The translations under genes were made by a program, and so were the position numbers. A stretch of 64,000 nucleotides of DNA from Fibrobacter sp. (GTDB taxonomy: Bacteria; Fibrobacterota; Fibrobacteria; Fibrobacterales; Fibrobacteraceae), in contig JAFZOV010000046.1 in the NCBI GenBank assembly GCA_017550445.1, positions 35,040 through 99,039 on the forward strand. Reading direction: 5' to 3'. This document shows positions 50,960 through 59,424 of this stretch, one piece after another (positions within the stretch are counted from its first letter, which is position 1; each line of letters opens with the position of its first letter). The notes beneath the pieces are model-generated. The model was not told where the DNA came from and did not search any database. It saw only the letters and a list, made by a program, of their open reading frames with translations.

Positions 50960-51799
50960 ATGGCAGCACTCATCCTCGACGGCAAGGCCCTTGCCAAGAC
51001 CACTGAAGAAGAACTCAGCGCCCGCGTGGCAAAGCTCAAGGAAAAGACGGGCAAGACCCCGATCCTTGCCACCATTTTGGTGGGCGACGATCCGGCAAGC
51101 GCCACGTACGTGAAGATGAAGGGCAACGCCTGCGCCCGCGTGGGTATGGAAAGCATCCGCGTGGTGCTCCCGAAGAACACCACCACGCAGGAACTCCTCG
51201 ACAAGATTCAGGAACTCAACGACAACAACGACGTGCACGGCATTTTGCTGCAGCACCCGGTTCCGCGCCACATCGACGAACGCGCCGCTTTCGAAGCAAT
51301 CGACGCCCGCAAGGACGTGGACGGCGTGACCTGCCTCGGTTTTGGCCGCATGGCGATGGGCGAACCGGCTTACGGTTGCGCAACGCCCGCCGGCATTATG
51401 CGCCTTTTGAAGGCTTACAACATTCCGCTGAAGGGTAAGCATGCTGTGGTTGTAGGCCGCAGCGCCATCCTTGGCAAGCCCATGGCCCTCATGCTCTTGA
51501 ACGCAGACTGCACCGTAACGATTTGCCACAGCAAGACGGAGAACCTGCCAGAATTCGTGAAGCAGGCAGACATCTTGGTAGGTGCGGTCGGCAAGCCCGA
51601 GTTCATCAAGAAGGAATGGATCAAGCAGGGCGCAGTCGTGGTTGATGCAGGCTATCATCCGGGTGGCGTGGGCGATATCGAAAAGGGTCTCGACGACGTG
51701 GCCAGCGCTTACACTCCGGTTCCGGGCGGCGTAGGTCCCATGACCATCAACACGCTCATTTACCAAAGCGTAGAATCCGGCGAAAAGTACTTAGGATAA
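50960..51799 (+). CDS. folD: bifunctional methylenetetrahydrofolate dehydrogenase/cyclohydrolase (FolD)
   Basis: FolD interconverts 5,10-methylene- and 10-formyl-tetrahydrofolate in one-carbon metabolism. The 279-residue length is normal. Signature motifs are [23 protein letters not shown] (with catalytic Lys), [41 protein letters not shown] for NADP binding and [15 protein letters not shown] near the end. A CGGAG motif 7 nt before the ATG supports the start. It is monocistronic. Confidence 0.97.
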   Translation: MAALILDGKALAKTTEEELSARVAKLKEKTGKTPILATILVGDDPASATYVKMKGNACARVGMESIRVVLPKNTTTQELLDKIQELNDNNDVHGILLQHPVPRHIDERAAFEAIDARKDVDGVTCLGFGRMAMGEPAYGCATPAGIMRLLKAYNIPLKGKHAVVVGRSAILGKPMALMLLNADCTVTICHSKTENLPEFVKQADILVGAVGKPEFIKKEWIKQGAVVVDAGYHPGGVGDIEKGLDDVASAYTPVPGGVGPMTINTLIYQSVESGEKYLG

Positions 51800-51895
51800 T
51801 TCGGAATTAGGAATTCAGAGTTCGGAATTAAAATAATCGCGGCGAAGACGCCTGTCTAAATAACTCTGAAATCCGAAATCTGAACTCCGAATTAA
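51798..51895. repeat. inverted pair of family C repeats
   Basis: AATTCGGAATTAGGAATTCA...GAATTA (51798-51830) and its reverse-oriented partner (51863-51895) flank a 32-nt spacer. They can form one long imperfect hairpin between folD and the convergent 107-aa gene, ending at the latter's stop codon. It may act as a bidirectional terminator. Confidence 0.7.
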
Positions 51896-52219
51896 TTACC
51901 GTCTCGTTCGTTCGAGTTCGACGGCGTCGGTTTCAGCGGAGTTCGGCGAAAGCATTCCTTTCATGATATCGCCGACGAATTCGGCCCCAACCCCAATCAA
52001 AGTACCGACGGTAGAATCGTTTGAAATCTTGCGGCTGTCCATTTCGACAGTCGCATCTTTTATAGCAGACTTTTCGTTTTCCTTAGGGTCCGCGTAAACA
52101 ATCGGACCTTTCTTATGACCCAAATCAATAGAATCGGCAACCGTAGGCGCTTTCTTTTGCACAAGTTGGGCGCACGCAACGCCCGCAAGCATAAATATGA
52201 CCAATCCAAGAGATTTCAT
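51896..52219 (-). CDS. small exported protein of unknown function, 107 aa
   Basis: A signal peptide is clear (MKSLGLVIFMLAGVACAQLVQ); it may be cut as a lipoprotein at Cys16 or by signal peptidase I after CA. The mature part is charged (VQKKAPTVADSIDL, PKENEKSAIKDATVEMD) with a hydrophobic TLIGVGAEFVGDIMKGML near the C-terminus. No family recognised. Monocistronic; a family C repeat ends right at its stop. Confidence 0.65.
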   Translation of the reverse strand: MKSLGLVIFMLAGVACAQLVQKKAPTVADSIDLGHKKGPIVYADPKENEKSAIKDATVEMDSRKISNDSTVGTLIGVGAEFVGDIMKGMLSPNSAETDAVELERTRR

Positions 52220-52278
52220 TTTACACCCTTCAGTGCAAAATATAGCAAGACCTTGGCGAGGCGATTCTCGCCCCCCCC

Positions 52279-53262
52279 CTAAAACTTTGTCAAGAATTCC
52301 TTGGCATCCATGGACTGCACTAGCGATTCACCCAAAAGTGCACGCAGACGATCCAAATCGGGGTGACCCTCACGTTCAAACACCACCACCTTCTTGAATC
52401 GGTCACGGTGCCGGAGCAAAAATTCCAGATTATTCATGTCAGACTTCGGGAAACCATAACCCAAGAAGAAAATTTCCTGAGCATTCTTCAGGTAATAATC
52501 GGCCTTGCTCCACAACAAATTAAACAGGCTCCCGCGCAGGAACGATTCCTTGGCATGCGCCATGGGAATATAAATCGGAGTATCTTCGCGGTAAATCGGG
52601 AAACTGCGGTCGCAAGGTTCCACCTGGCACACGTTCTTCAAATCGAGCGGATCAGACGCACCCTTGACCGGGTACCAGTTCAGCGAACCATGCAACTTGA
52701 CCAAGTCAATCGTATGGCTCTTGGGCGCACGCACCGCGCTGCGATCGGCAGGGTCTATGCGCACTCCATAATCTACCGCCACACGCGCCGACAAATCAGG
52801 ATCATCGGCAATCACGTTTTCGACAAGCGTATCGTAATTAAAGCTGAGCAATAGAGTATCGCGCACGCCTTCGCTCGGGCAGTTGACACATTCCGAAAGG
52901 AACTTGCGGAGCACTGCCGCCGACTGCGCATCTACACCATGGTCATGGCGAATGGCACCGGCAATAAAACGCAGCAGTTCAAAGCGCAAACTCGAATGGT
53001 AAAGGCTCTCGCGCACACCGGGGAAAATCTGCGCCGACAGAATCGACGTTGAAAGCGTTTCGATGTTCAGGTATTCCGCCTGGTTGTTGCAAAGTTCCAA
53101 GAACCGCCTGCAATAATCACGCAGGTGCGGGAACTCATCCGAAATTCCGAACGGAATCAGTTCGTTCAGGTCGCGGAGCGTGGGCATTTGCGGGCAAAAC
53201 GACTTGCTGAACCCGGAACCCAATACAAAAATCCGCCGGTATGTACTCGATGCGATATCCAT
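52279..53262 (-). CDS. SIR2-like NAD-binding domain protein, 327 aa
   Basis: The protein has the SIR2-like pattern: FVLGSGFSKSFCP for nucleotide binding, LLLSFNYDTLVENVI, DLVKLHGSLNWYPV with the catalytic-type His, and IFFLGYGFPKSDMNNLEF. Bacterial SIR2-like proteins of this kind often act as NAD-degrading effectors in phage defence, but a stand-alone member can also have another role; that is inference. No partner gene is adjacent. A run of nine C on the plus strand touches its stop codon (52271-52279). Confidence 0.85.
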   Translation of the reverse strand: MDIASSTYRRIFVLGSGFSKSFCPQMPTLRDLNELIPFGISDEFPHLRDYCRRFLELCNNQAEYLNIETLSTSILSAQIFPGVRESLYHSSLRFELLRFIAGAIRHDHGVDAQSAAVLRKFLSECVNCPSEGVRDTLLLSFNYDTLVENVIADDPDLSARVAVDYGVRIDPADRSAVRAPKSHTIDLVKLHGSLNWYPVKGASDPLDLKNVCQVEPCDRSFPIYREDTPIYIPMAHAKESFLRGSLFNLLWSKADYYLKNAQEIFFLGYGFPKSDMNNLEFLLRHRDRFKKVVVFEREGHPDLDRLRALLGESLVQSMDAKEFLTKF

Positions 53263-53304
53263 ACCTTTAATGTATAATAATTTGAGCAGATATGCACAAA
53301 ATTT

Positions 53305-54216
53305 TTATTTAATTCCGCAATGACGCTTTAGCGCCACCACATACGCCTGCGCATAACGCGACAGCGGCACGCCTTTTCGGTTCACAAAACCGATGGTCAT
53401 TTTATCATCGACCGAGAGCGGCTTTGCGATAATATTTTTGCCGTTCAGTTTATGGCTAATCACGCCCGAGCAAACTGTGTAGCCGTCCAGACCAATCAGC
53501 AAATTAAAAAGCGTAGCGCGGTCGCGCACCTTGATGTTTCGCGGGCAATCAAAGTCAATCGCCGTCAAAGGTTCTTCGGCAAAGTAGAACGAGTTGAAGT
53601 TGCCCTGTTCATAAGTCAAGTACGGGAAGGGCTTAAGATCTGCCAGCGTAATGCGTTCTTTTTTAGCGAGCGGGTTCTTGGACGACATAAACACATGCAG
53701 CGGCGTGGTAAAGAGCGATTCAAATTCCAGATTGTTCTTTTTCATCAAGTTGCGAATGACCTTTTCATTTTTCCCGCTGAGGTAGAGCACGCCAATTTCA
53801 CTTTTCATCTTGGCGACATCTTCGATAATTTCGTTTGTCTGCGTTTCGCGGAGCGTAAAGTCGTAGCTCGGACCGCCGAATTTACGAATAACATCGACAA
53901 AGGCGTTTACCGCAAAAGAATAATGCTGACAGCTGACCGAGAAAATGGTGTTGCCGCCTTCGCCAGCCTTGTAGCGGTCTTCCAAAAGCGAAGCCTGTTC
54001 CAGCACCTGACGCGCGTAAGAAAGGAATTCATCGCCTTCGTTGGTGATGGTGACGCCTTTATTGGAGCGGTTGAAAATGGTCACGCCCATTTCTTCTTCA
54101 AGTTCGTGAATGGCCGCCGTAAGGCTCGGCTGCGAAATAAACACTCGCTTGGAGGCTTCAGTAATATTCAATGTATCGGCTACCGCTACGGCGTATTTAA
54201 GTTGTTGTAAAGTCAT
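53305..54216 (-). CDS. LysR-family transcriptional regulator divergent from metE, 303 aa
   Basis: The N-terminal winged helix-turn-helix is complete (MTLQQLKYAVAVADTL, NITEASKRVFISQPSLTAAI, GVTIFNRSNKGVTIT), followed by the substrate-binding domain (about 90-300) with the hinge region ISHKLNGKNIIAKPL. LysR regulators usually control the divergent gene, so control of metE by a sulfur-amino-acid signal is likely. A perfect dyad with the T-N11-A shape lies between them at 54256-54276. Confidence 0.92.
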   Translation of the reverse strand: MTLQQLKYAVAVADTLNITEASKRVFISQPSLTAAIHELEEEMGVTIFNRSNKGVTITNEGDEFLSYARQVLEQASLLEDRYKAGEGGNTIFSVSCQHYSFAVNAFVDVIRKFGGPSYDFTLRETQTNEIIEDVAKMKSEIGVLYLSGKNEKVIRNLMKKNNLEFESLFTTPLHVFMSSKNPLAKKERITLADLKPFPYLTYEQGNFNSFYFAEEPLTAIDFDCPRNIKVRDRATLFNLLIGLDGYTVCSGVISHKLNGKNIIAKPLSVDDKMTIGFVNRKGVPLSRYAQAYVVALKRHCGIK

Positions 54217-54255
54217 AGAATTTTCTTATTGCTAGTTATCATTTATTCAAAATAT

Positions 54256-54276
54256 ACCATAGGTTAAACCTATGGT
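54256..54276. promoter_or_regulatory. LysR-type operator between the regulator and metE
   Basis: The arms ACCATAGG and CCTATGGT are perfectly complementary around TTAAA. TAGGTTAAACCTA fits the T-N11-A LysR box. It is 40 nt upstream of the regulator's start codon and 93 nt upstream of metE. Confidence 0.75.
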
Positions 54277-54369
54277 GAACATATAAAAAATAGTATTTTA
54301 CCGATGATAAAAACGGAGGTATATTTGGCAGCGAACTTAAAAACAAACAAAAAAGGTAGGTAAAACAAT

Positions 54370-56646
54370 ATGACAACGAAAAACACCTCTGTAATCGGTT
54401 TCCCACGTATCGGCAAGGCACGTGAACTCAAGTTCGCCAGCGAAAAGTTCTTCAAGGGCGAAGTCTCTGAAGCAGAACTCCAAAAGGTTGCTGCCGAAAT
54501 CCGTCAGTACGGTTGGCAAAAGCAAAAGGCCGCTGGAATCTCTTTCATTCCGTCCAACGACTTCTCTTTCTACGATAACATCTTGGATACTTCCTTCTTG
54601 CTGGGTGCCGTTCCGGCCCGCTATAAGGAATTGGGCGTTTCTGCTCTCGAAACCTATTTCGCCGCAGCACACGGTTACCAAGGCGAAAAGGGTGACGTGA
54701 AGGCGCTCCCCATGAAAAAGTGGTTCAACACCAACTACCACTACATTGTCCCGGAAATTGACGACAACACCCAATTTGCGGTCGCAACCAATTCCAAGCC
54801 CGTTCGCGAATACAACGAAGCAAAGGCCGCTGGCATTCAGACTGTTCCGAGCCTGATCGGCCCTTACACATTCTTGCGTCTTGCCCGTTATAACGGCAGC
54901 AAAAAGGCGGCGAACTTCGCAGCAGCTGCGGCAAATTCTTTCTTGAAAATCGCCGAAGAACTTTCAGCTGCAGGCGCCCAATGGATCGCCCTTGCAGAAC
55001 CCGCATTGGTCTTCGACGTAACCGACGAAGAAAAGCAGCTGTTCAAGTCGATTTATGCTTTCTTGATCGAACAGATTCACGCCAAGACTTCGGCAAAAAT
55101 TTTGCTGCAGACTTACTTTGGCGACATTCGCGACATTTACAAGGAAGTCACCGCTCTCGGTTTCGACGGCATCGGCCTCGACTTTGTGGAAGGCCTCAAG
55201 TCTCTTGAACTGTTGAAGACGGGCTTCCCGAAGAATACGCTCCTGTTCGCAGGCGTCATAAACGGCAAGAACATCTGGCGCGCTGATTACTCCAAGAAAA
55301 ATGCACTCCTCGCCGAAATTGAAAAGCACGTAGACGCAGCCAACGTTGTCGTGGGTACTTCTTGCTCCCTGTTGCACGTACCGTATACGGTTGCAGCAGA
55401 AAAGGCTTTACCCGCAAACGTACTGAGTCACTTCGCCTTCGCCGGAGAAAAGCTCGTGGAACTCGCCGACATCGCAAATGCCAGCGCAGCAGCACTCCAG
55501 AAGAACAAGGAACTCTTCGCTACCGCCCGCGTTGACGCAAACGCCTCTGTACAATCTGCGCTCGCCGCCCTTACAGATGCAGACTTTGTTCGCAGCCCGA
55601 GCCGCCTCGAACGCCGCAAGGTTCAAAAAGCAGAATTCAAGCTCCCGGCATTCCCCACGACAACCATCGGCTCTTTCCCGCAGACTGCAGAAGTCCGCGC
55701 CAATCGCGCCGCTTACAAGAAGGGCGAAATTAGCCGCCAGCAGTATGTTGAATTCAACCAGAAGAAGATTGCTGAATGCATCAAGCTGCAAGAAAGCATC
55801 GGCCTCGACGTGATTGTACACGGCGAATTCGAACGCAACGACATGGTGGAATATTTCGGTACGCAGATTGACGGATTCCTGTTTACGCAAAACGCCTGGG
55901 TGCAGAGCTACGGCACTCGCTGCGTGAAGCCGCCTGTAGTTTGGGGCGATATTCACCGCAACAAGCCCATTACCGTTGAATGGTCCGTATTCGCACAGAA
56001 GCAGACTAGCAAGTCCGTGAAGGGCATGCTTACCGGCCCTGTGACGATTCTCAACTGGTCATTCCCGCGTGAAGATGTTTCTTTGAAAACGCAGGCACAG
56101 CAGATCGGCCTCGCCATCCGCGACGAAGTTCTTGACCTCGAAAAGAACGGCATCAAGATTATTCAGATTGACGAAGCCGCCCTCCGCGAAAAGCTGCCGC
56201 TCCGCAAGAGCGACTGGCACAAGGAATACCTTGACTGGGCCATTCCGGCATTCCGCTTGGTGCACGCCAAGGTAAAGCCTGAAACTCAGATTCACACTCA
56301 CATGTGCTACAGCGAATTCAACGACATCGTGCGCGACATCGACGCCATGGACGCCGACGTGATCACCTTCGAAGCAAGCCGTTCCGACCTCAAGTTGCTT
56401 GATGCCCTGAACGAAGCCCATTTCGAAACTCAGGTAGGCCCGGGCGTGTACGACATTCACTCTCCGCGCGTACCGTCTGTGGAAGAAATCGTGAACACCC
56501 TGCACAAGATTCTTGACAAGGTCCCGCAAGAAAATGTGTGGGTAAATCCTGATTGCGGCCTCAAGACTCGTGGCGAAACGGAAACTACCGCAAGCCTCAA
56601 GAATCTTGTCGCAGCAGCTAAGCAGCTCCGCGCCGAAGTGAAGTAA
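54370..56646 (+). CDS. metE: cobalamin-independent methionine synthase (MetE)
   Basis: MetE transfers a methyl group from 5-methyltetrahydrofolate (polyglutamate) to homocysteine without B12. The 758-residue length is normal. The N-terminal barrel starts IGFPRIGKARELKFASEKF; the C-terminal barrel holds TTTIGSFPQTAEVR and the zinc ligands in HTHMCYSEF (His and Cys) and WVNPDCGLKTRGE (Cys). GGTAGG about 9 nt before the ATG supports the start. Regulation by the divergent LysR protein is likely. Confidence 0.97.
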   Translation: MTTKNTSVIGFPRIGKARELKFASEKFFKGEVSEAELQKVAAEIRQYGWQKQKAAGISFIPSNDFSFYDNILDTSFLLGAVPARYKELGVSALETYFAAAHGYQGEKGDVKALPMKKWFNTNYHYIVPEIDDNTQFAVATNSKPVREYNEAKAAGIQTVPSLIGPYTFLRLARYNGSKKAANFAAAAANSFLKIAEELSAAGAQWIALAEPALVFDVTDEEKQLFKSIYAFLIEQIHAKTSAKILLQTYFGDIRDIYKEVTALGFDGIGLDFVEGLKSLELLKTGFPKNTLLFAGVINGKNIWRADYSKKNALLAEIEKHVDAANVVVGTSCSLLHVPYTVAAEKALPANVLSHFAFAGEKLVELADIANASAAALQKNKELFATARVDANASVQSALAALTDADFVRSPSRLERRKVQKAEFKLPAFPTTTIGSFPQTAEVRANRAAYKKGEISRQQYVEFNQKKIAECIKLQESIGLDVIVHGEFERNDMVEYFGTQIDGFLFTQNAWVQSYGTRCVKPPVVWGDIHRNKPITVEWSVFAQKQTSKSVKGMLTGPVTILNWSFPREDVSLKTQAQQIGLAIRDEVLDLEKNGIKIIQIDEAALREKLPLRKSDWHKEYLDWAIPAFRLVHAKVKPETQIHTHMCYSEFNDIVRDIDAMDADVITFEASRSDLKLLDALNEAHFETQVGPGVYDIHSPRVPSVEEIVNTLHKILDKVPQENVWVNPDCGLKTRGETETTASLKNLVAAAKQLRAEVK

Positions 56647-56654
56647 AAGCATAA

Positions 56655-56790
56655 TGCATCGCGGTGGCCAAGGCAACGACCATCGCGATGTAATTTACGA
56701 AGAACAGCACGTAGTCGCGTTCAACAAAAGCATAGATTCCGTAAGCACTCGCAAGTGCGACGACAACGCGGGTCGCGATAAGCCGACAGG
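56655..56790 (-). pseudogene. remnant of a DUF4405 membrane protein gene
   Basis: Read on the minus strand this stretch gives LIATRVVVALASAYGIYAFV, then ERDYVLFFVNYIAMVVALATAM. The intact DUF4405 protein at 62760-63395 has LIATRVVVALVAGYGIYAFA, then a 23-residue loop, then GYALFFADYIAIVVLFAMAI. The first part is nearly identical; the loop and all upstream coding sequence are missing. It is convergent with metE and has no start codon of its own. This is a decayed copy or a recombination scar. Confidence 0.75.
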
Positions 56791-56815
56791 AACTAATTTT
56801 TATATATTCGGGGCA

Positions 56816-57262
56816 ATGGCGAAGCTTAAGACAAACATGTTCTTGACTTTTGCTAGTCTGGCGCTTGCCCTTCTAGCTTTATTCGCCTTGCCTACGGCAT
56901 TTGACAGGCATTTGTCTGTCGCGGATGCCTATCTGTCAGCAGATACGGAATATACCGCTCCGTCAGCAAATGTTCCTGACCAGCAATCAGGCGACACATA
57001 CCTCGATTCAAACAGTCCGCTGCGATCGGCGCTGTTTTTAGGGAATCGTAGGCCCTTTTCGCAAATTTCCTTGCGACCGCAACGCGGTGGGCCGCTCCAC
57101 AGGATTCTTAGCCGCGACGGCAGCTTGTTTAAGGAGGAGAAGCTTCATCGAGTCAAGAAAGTTTCAGCTCTGTATTTTCAACGAAACGGTTTCCCATCTC
57201 CGCTTTCTTATCGCGTACCTAAGGAATATTACGTTTTTACGTTGAAACGGATTCTCTGTTAA
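56816..57262 (+). CDS. exported or membrane protein of unknown function, 148 aa
   Basis: The ATG at 56816 follows GGGGCA and starts a hydrophobic N-terminus (MAKLKTNMFLTFASLALALL), which may be a signal peptide or an anchor. The mature part is basic, with LGNRRPFSQISLRPQRGGPL and FKEEKLHRVKKVSALYF, and ends in KRILC. Longer frames starting at 56654 cross the pseudogene and are rejected. No family recognised; the gene could also be spurious. Confidence 0.45.
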   Translation: MAKLKTNMFLTFASLALALLALFALPTAFDRHLSVADAYLSADTEYTAPSANVPDQQSGDTYLDSNSPLRSALFLGNRRPFSQISLRPQRGGPLHRILSRDGSLFKEEKLHRVKKVSALYFQRNGFPSPLSYRVPKEYYVFTLKRILC

Positions 57263-57281
57263 CAAGTTCTTTCTCAAAAAC

Positions 57282-57315
57282 GGATTGCTTCGTCACTGCG
57301 CTCCTCGCAGCGACG
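57282..57315. repeat. dispersed palindromic repeat, family A
   Basis: GGATTGCTTCGTCACTGCG then CTCCTCGCAGCGACG, one base different from the usual CGCAATGACG end. It lies between two small genes. Confidence 0.75.
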
Positions 57316-57356
57316 CACATGGTTATATAAAACAAATCAAACAAAGAGAAAGAATT

Positions 57357-57758
57357 ATGGAAAACATTTCCAAGATGGAGATGGCAAGCGCCCTCTTCAG
57401 CAAATCATACATCAAGGTCGAAAAGAGGTTTTTCGGCTTTATCACGAAAGTCACTTACACCCCGACAAATTCCCCTGTTGTCGGACTTTACCTGGACTAC
57501 GCCCTTGCCGACGGCGAGAAGGTGAAACGACTCGCCTCCGCTGCTCCCGGTGAAGTGGTGACTCTCATCAAGAAAGATGGCAGGCCGACAACATCTCCGA
57601 ACGGACATTGGCGTTTGTCGCTGTGTTATTCGCAAGATCGCAGGTTCGCAGCACTTTGCTTTTCCGAATTTGTCGGTTTTGAATATAAGACTATCGGCGA
57701 AATCCGCTTTCTCGAAGGCGACGACGCAGCAAAAATACTGCAATCGTTCGTGAAGTAA
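57357..57758 (+). CDS. hypothetical cytoplasmic protein, 133 aa
   Basis: The ATG at 57357 has AAAGAGAAAG upstream; an earlier start would translate the family A repeat. The sequence is a mixed alpha/beta protein with KVEKRFFGFITKVTYTP, VVGLYLDYALADGEKVKRL and RRFAALCFSEFVGFEYK. No family recognised and no signal peptide. It is followed by a terminator at 57788-57815, so it is probably a real single-gene transcript. Confidence 0.62.
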   Translation: MENISKMEMASALFSKSYIKVEKRFFGFITKVTYTPTNSPVVGLYLDYALADGEKVKRLASAAPGEVVTLIKKDGRPTTSPNGHWRLSLCYSQDRRFAALCFSEFVGFEYKTIGEIRFLEGDDAAKILQSFVK

Positions 57759-57787
57759 TCTACTAGCGACTCGTCCGTCACAATACG

Positions 57788-57815
57788 CCCCGACCATTCG
57801 TTGGTCGGGGTTTCG
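57788..57815 (+). terminator. Rho-independent terminator
   Basis: CCCCGACC-ATTCGTT-GGTCGGGG followed by TTTCGTTTATTTT, 29 nt after the 133-aa gene. Confidence 0.8.
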
Positions 57816-57850
57816 TTTATTTTGTATTTGAAAATATCTATATTAGCCGC

Positions 57851-58723
57851 ATGACTGGACCGATTCTGATTATTATTGCCGCCTGCTTCTGGGGCAGCAT
57901 GGGCATTTTTGTGCGGGGACTCGGCGAATACGGTTTCAGTCCCATCCAAATTGTGGCGATTAGAATCACATTGGCGACGCTGATGTTCTGCGGACTTTTG
58001 TTAGCGAAGGACCGCAACGGTTTCAAGATCCGCCCGCGCGACATTCCGTTGTTTCTCGGACTCGGCTTCGGAAGCATTTTGTTCTTTACTATCTGCTACT
58101 TTTCGGCCATCACCATCATGCCGCTATCGACTGCGGCGATCCTGCTGTACACATCGCCCATCTGGATTGTGCTGATGTCCGCGGTTTTCTTCCGCGAAAA
58201 AATGAACGCCAAAAAGCTTGCCGCCCTGGCGCTTGCCTTTGGCGGTTGCGTACTGGTTTCTGGAATTTCGGGAGAAGGAATTTCGCTGAAAGGACTGCTG
58301 TTCGGACTCGGTTCCGGCATCGGTTACGGACTCTACAGTATCTTGGGCACTGTCGCGTTGCGCAGGTACTCGCCCTACACCGTCACGACCTACACATTTT
58401 CGCTTGCGGCAATTGGCTCTTGGTTTATCAGCAGTCCGACGGACATGCTTTCAAAATTCTCCGCTGCAAGCGATTTGCCGTGGCTCGCATTCTTCTGTAT
58501 TTTGACAGCTTTGGTGACGGCCGTAATTCCGTTTCTCTCTTACACGCTCGGGCTCCGCACCGTAGAGGCGAGCAAAGCGGGAATCATCGCCACCCTCGAA
58601 CCCATGGTCGCGACAGTCATCGGCATCGCCTATTTCTCCGAAGCATTGACGCTGTTGTCCGGGATGGGAATCGTCTTGATCCTCGCGGCTGTCGTCTTAC
58701 TGAACTGGCGCGGGAAAAATTAA
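57851..58723 (+). CDS. EamA/DMT-family transporter, 290 aa
   Basis: Ten transmembrane helices are predicted in two EamA repeats. The first starts PILIIIAACFWGSMGIFVRGL, the second GLLFGLGSGIGYGLYSILGTVA, and the end is GMGIVLILAAVVLL. EamA proteins export metabolites such as amino acids; the substrate cannot be predicted. It ends convergent with bioD, overlapping it by 4 nt. A role in biotin transport has no support. Confidence 0.92.
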   Translation: MTGPILIIIAACFWGSMGIFVRGLGEYGFSPIQIVAIRITLATLMFCGLLLAKDRNGFKIRPRDIPLFLGLGFGSILFFTICYFSAITIMPLSTAAILLYTSPIWIVLMSAVFFREKMNAKKLAALALAFGGCVLVSGISGEGISLKGLLFGLGSGIGYGLYSILGTVALRRYSPYTVTTYTFSLAAIGSWFISSPTDMLSKFSAASDLPWLAFFCILTALVTAVIPFLSYTLGLRTVEASKAGIIATLEPMVATVIGIAYFSEALTLLSGMGIVLILAAVVLLNWRGKN

Positions 58724-59385
58724 AACGGTTTGACACCTAAATCGGTTGCGCCCTCGGGAATTTTAGCGAGAATTTCGAGACCAGTCATATCGCACATCAT
58801 GCGGATGTTGTCCTCTTCCATTTCAAGATTCTTGCTAATGCCGTAGCGGTTGATAATAAGGCCGCGAACAGGAATATTGCGGGCTTTCGCATATTCTACG
58901 GTGAGAACTGCGGCATTTATGGAGCCGAGCGCCGCCGTTGTGACAATAACCAGTGGCAAATTCAGCGCTTTGATAATATCCACAAGGAAAATTCTTTGTT
59001 CATCATAGCGGATGGGGCAAATGATTCCACCGCTACCTTCGGCAAAAATAAATTCATGACGCTTGGTCGCGGCATCATAATCTGCACGCACCTTTTCAAG
59101 TTCTACAGGGTCGCCCTCTTTACGGGCAGCCAAATGCGGCGAAACAGCTTCTTTATAAACGTAACTGACGAGTTGTTCCTGCGAATCAGGGAGATTTGCA
59201 ATAGTCTTCACATAGTCAGCATCGCCTGCAACCCACTTGCCGTCGCGTAGTTCGGCTCCGCTAAGGGCGGCCTTGTAATAGCCCGCATCGATTCCCGAAT
59301 CGCGCCACTTTTTCACAAGTAGTGCGGTAACAAAAGTCTTGCCGACATCGGTTCCGGTCGCTGTGATAAAATAACCTTTAGACAT
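58720..59385 (-). CDS. bioD: dethiobiotin synthase (BioD)
   Basis: BioD makes dethiobiotin from 7,8-diaminopelargonate, CO2 and ATP. The P-loop TATGTDVGKTFVTALLVKKW is at the N-terminus; FAEGSGGIICPI and VTTAALGSINAAVLTVEYA match the family. Length 221 is normal. It is the last gene of the biotin operon. Confidence 0.95.
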   Translation of the reverse strand: MSKGYFITATGTDVGKTFVTALLVKKWRDSGIDAGYYKAALSGAELRDGKWVAGDADYVKTIANLPDSQEQLVSYVYKEAVSPHLAARKEGDPVELEKVRADYDAATKRHEFIFAEGSGGIICPIRYDEQRIFLVDIIKALNLPLVIVTTAALGSINAAVLTVEYAKARNIPVRGLIINRYGISKNLEMEEDNIRMMCDMTGLEILAKIPEGATDLGVKPF

Positions 59386-59424
59386 ATAGAGTAAACACTT
59401 TTTTTATTAAGTAAATGTCGTTTA

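Noticed and set aside
50624..51766. 380-codon minus-strand frame opposite folD
   Set aside because: It is antisense to folD, which has clear family motifs; such long antisense frames arise from its codon bias.
52271..52279. run of nine C as a phase-variation tract
   Set aside because: It lies at and after the stop codon of the SIR2-like gene, so length changes would not switch the protein.
56654..56815. N-terminal extension of the 148-aa gene
   Set aside because: The extension reads through the DUF4405 remnant in the opposite sense; the ATG at 56816 starts the hydrophobic N-terminus.
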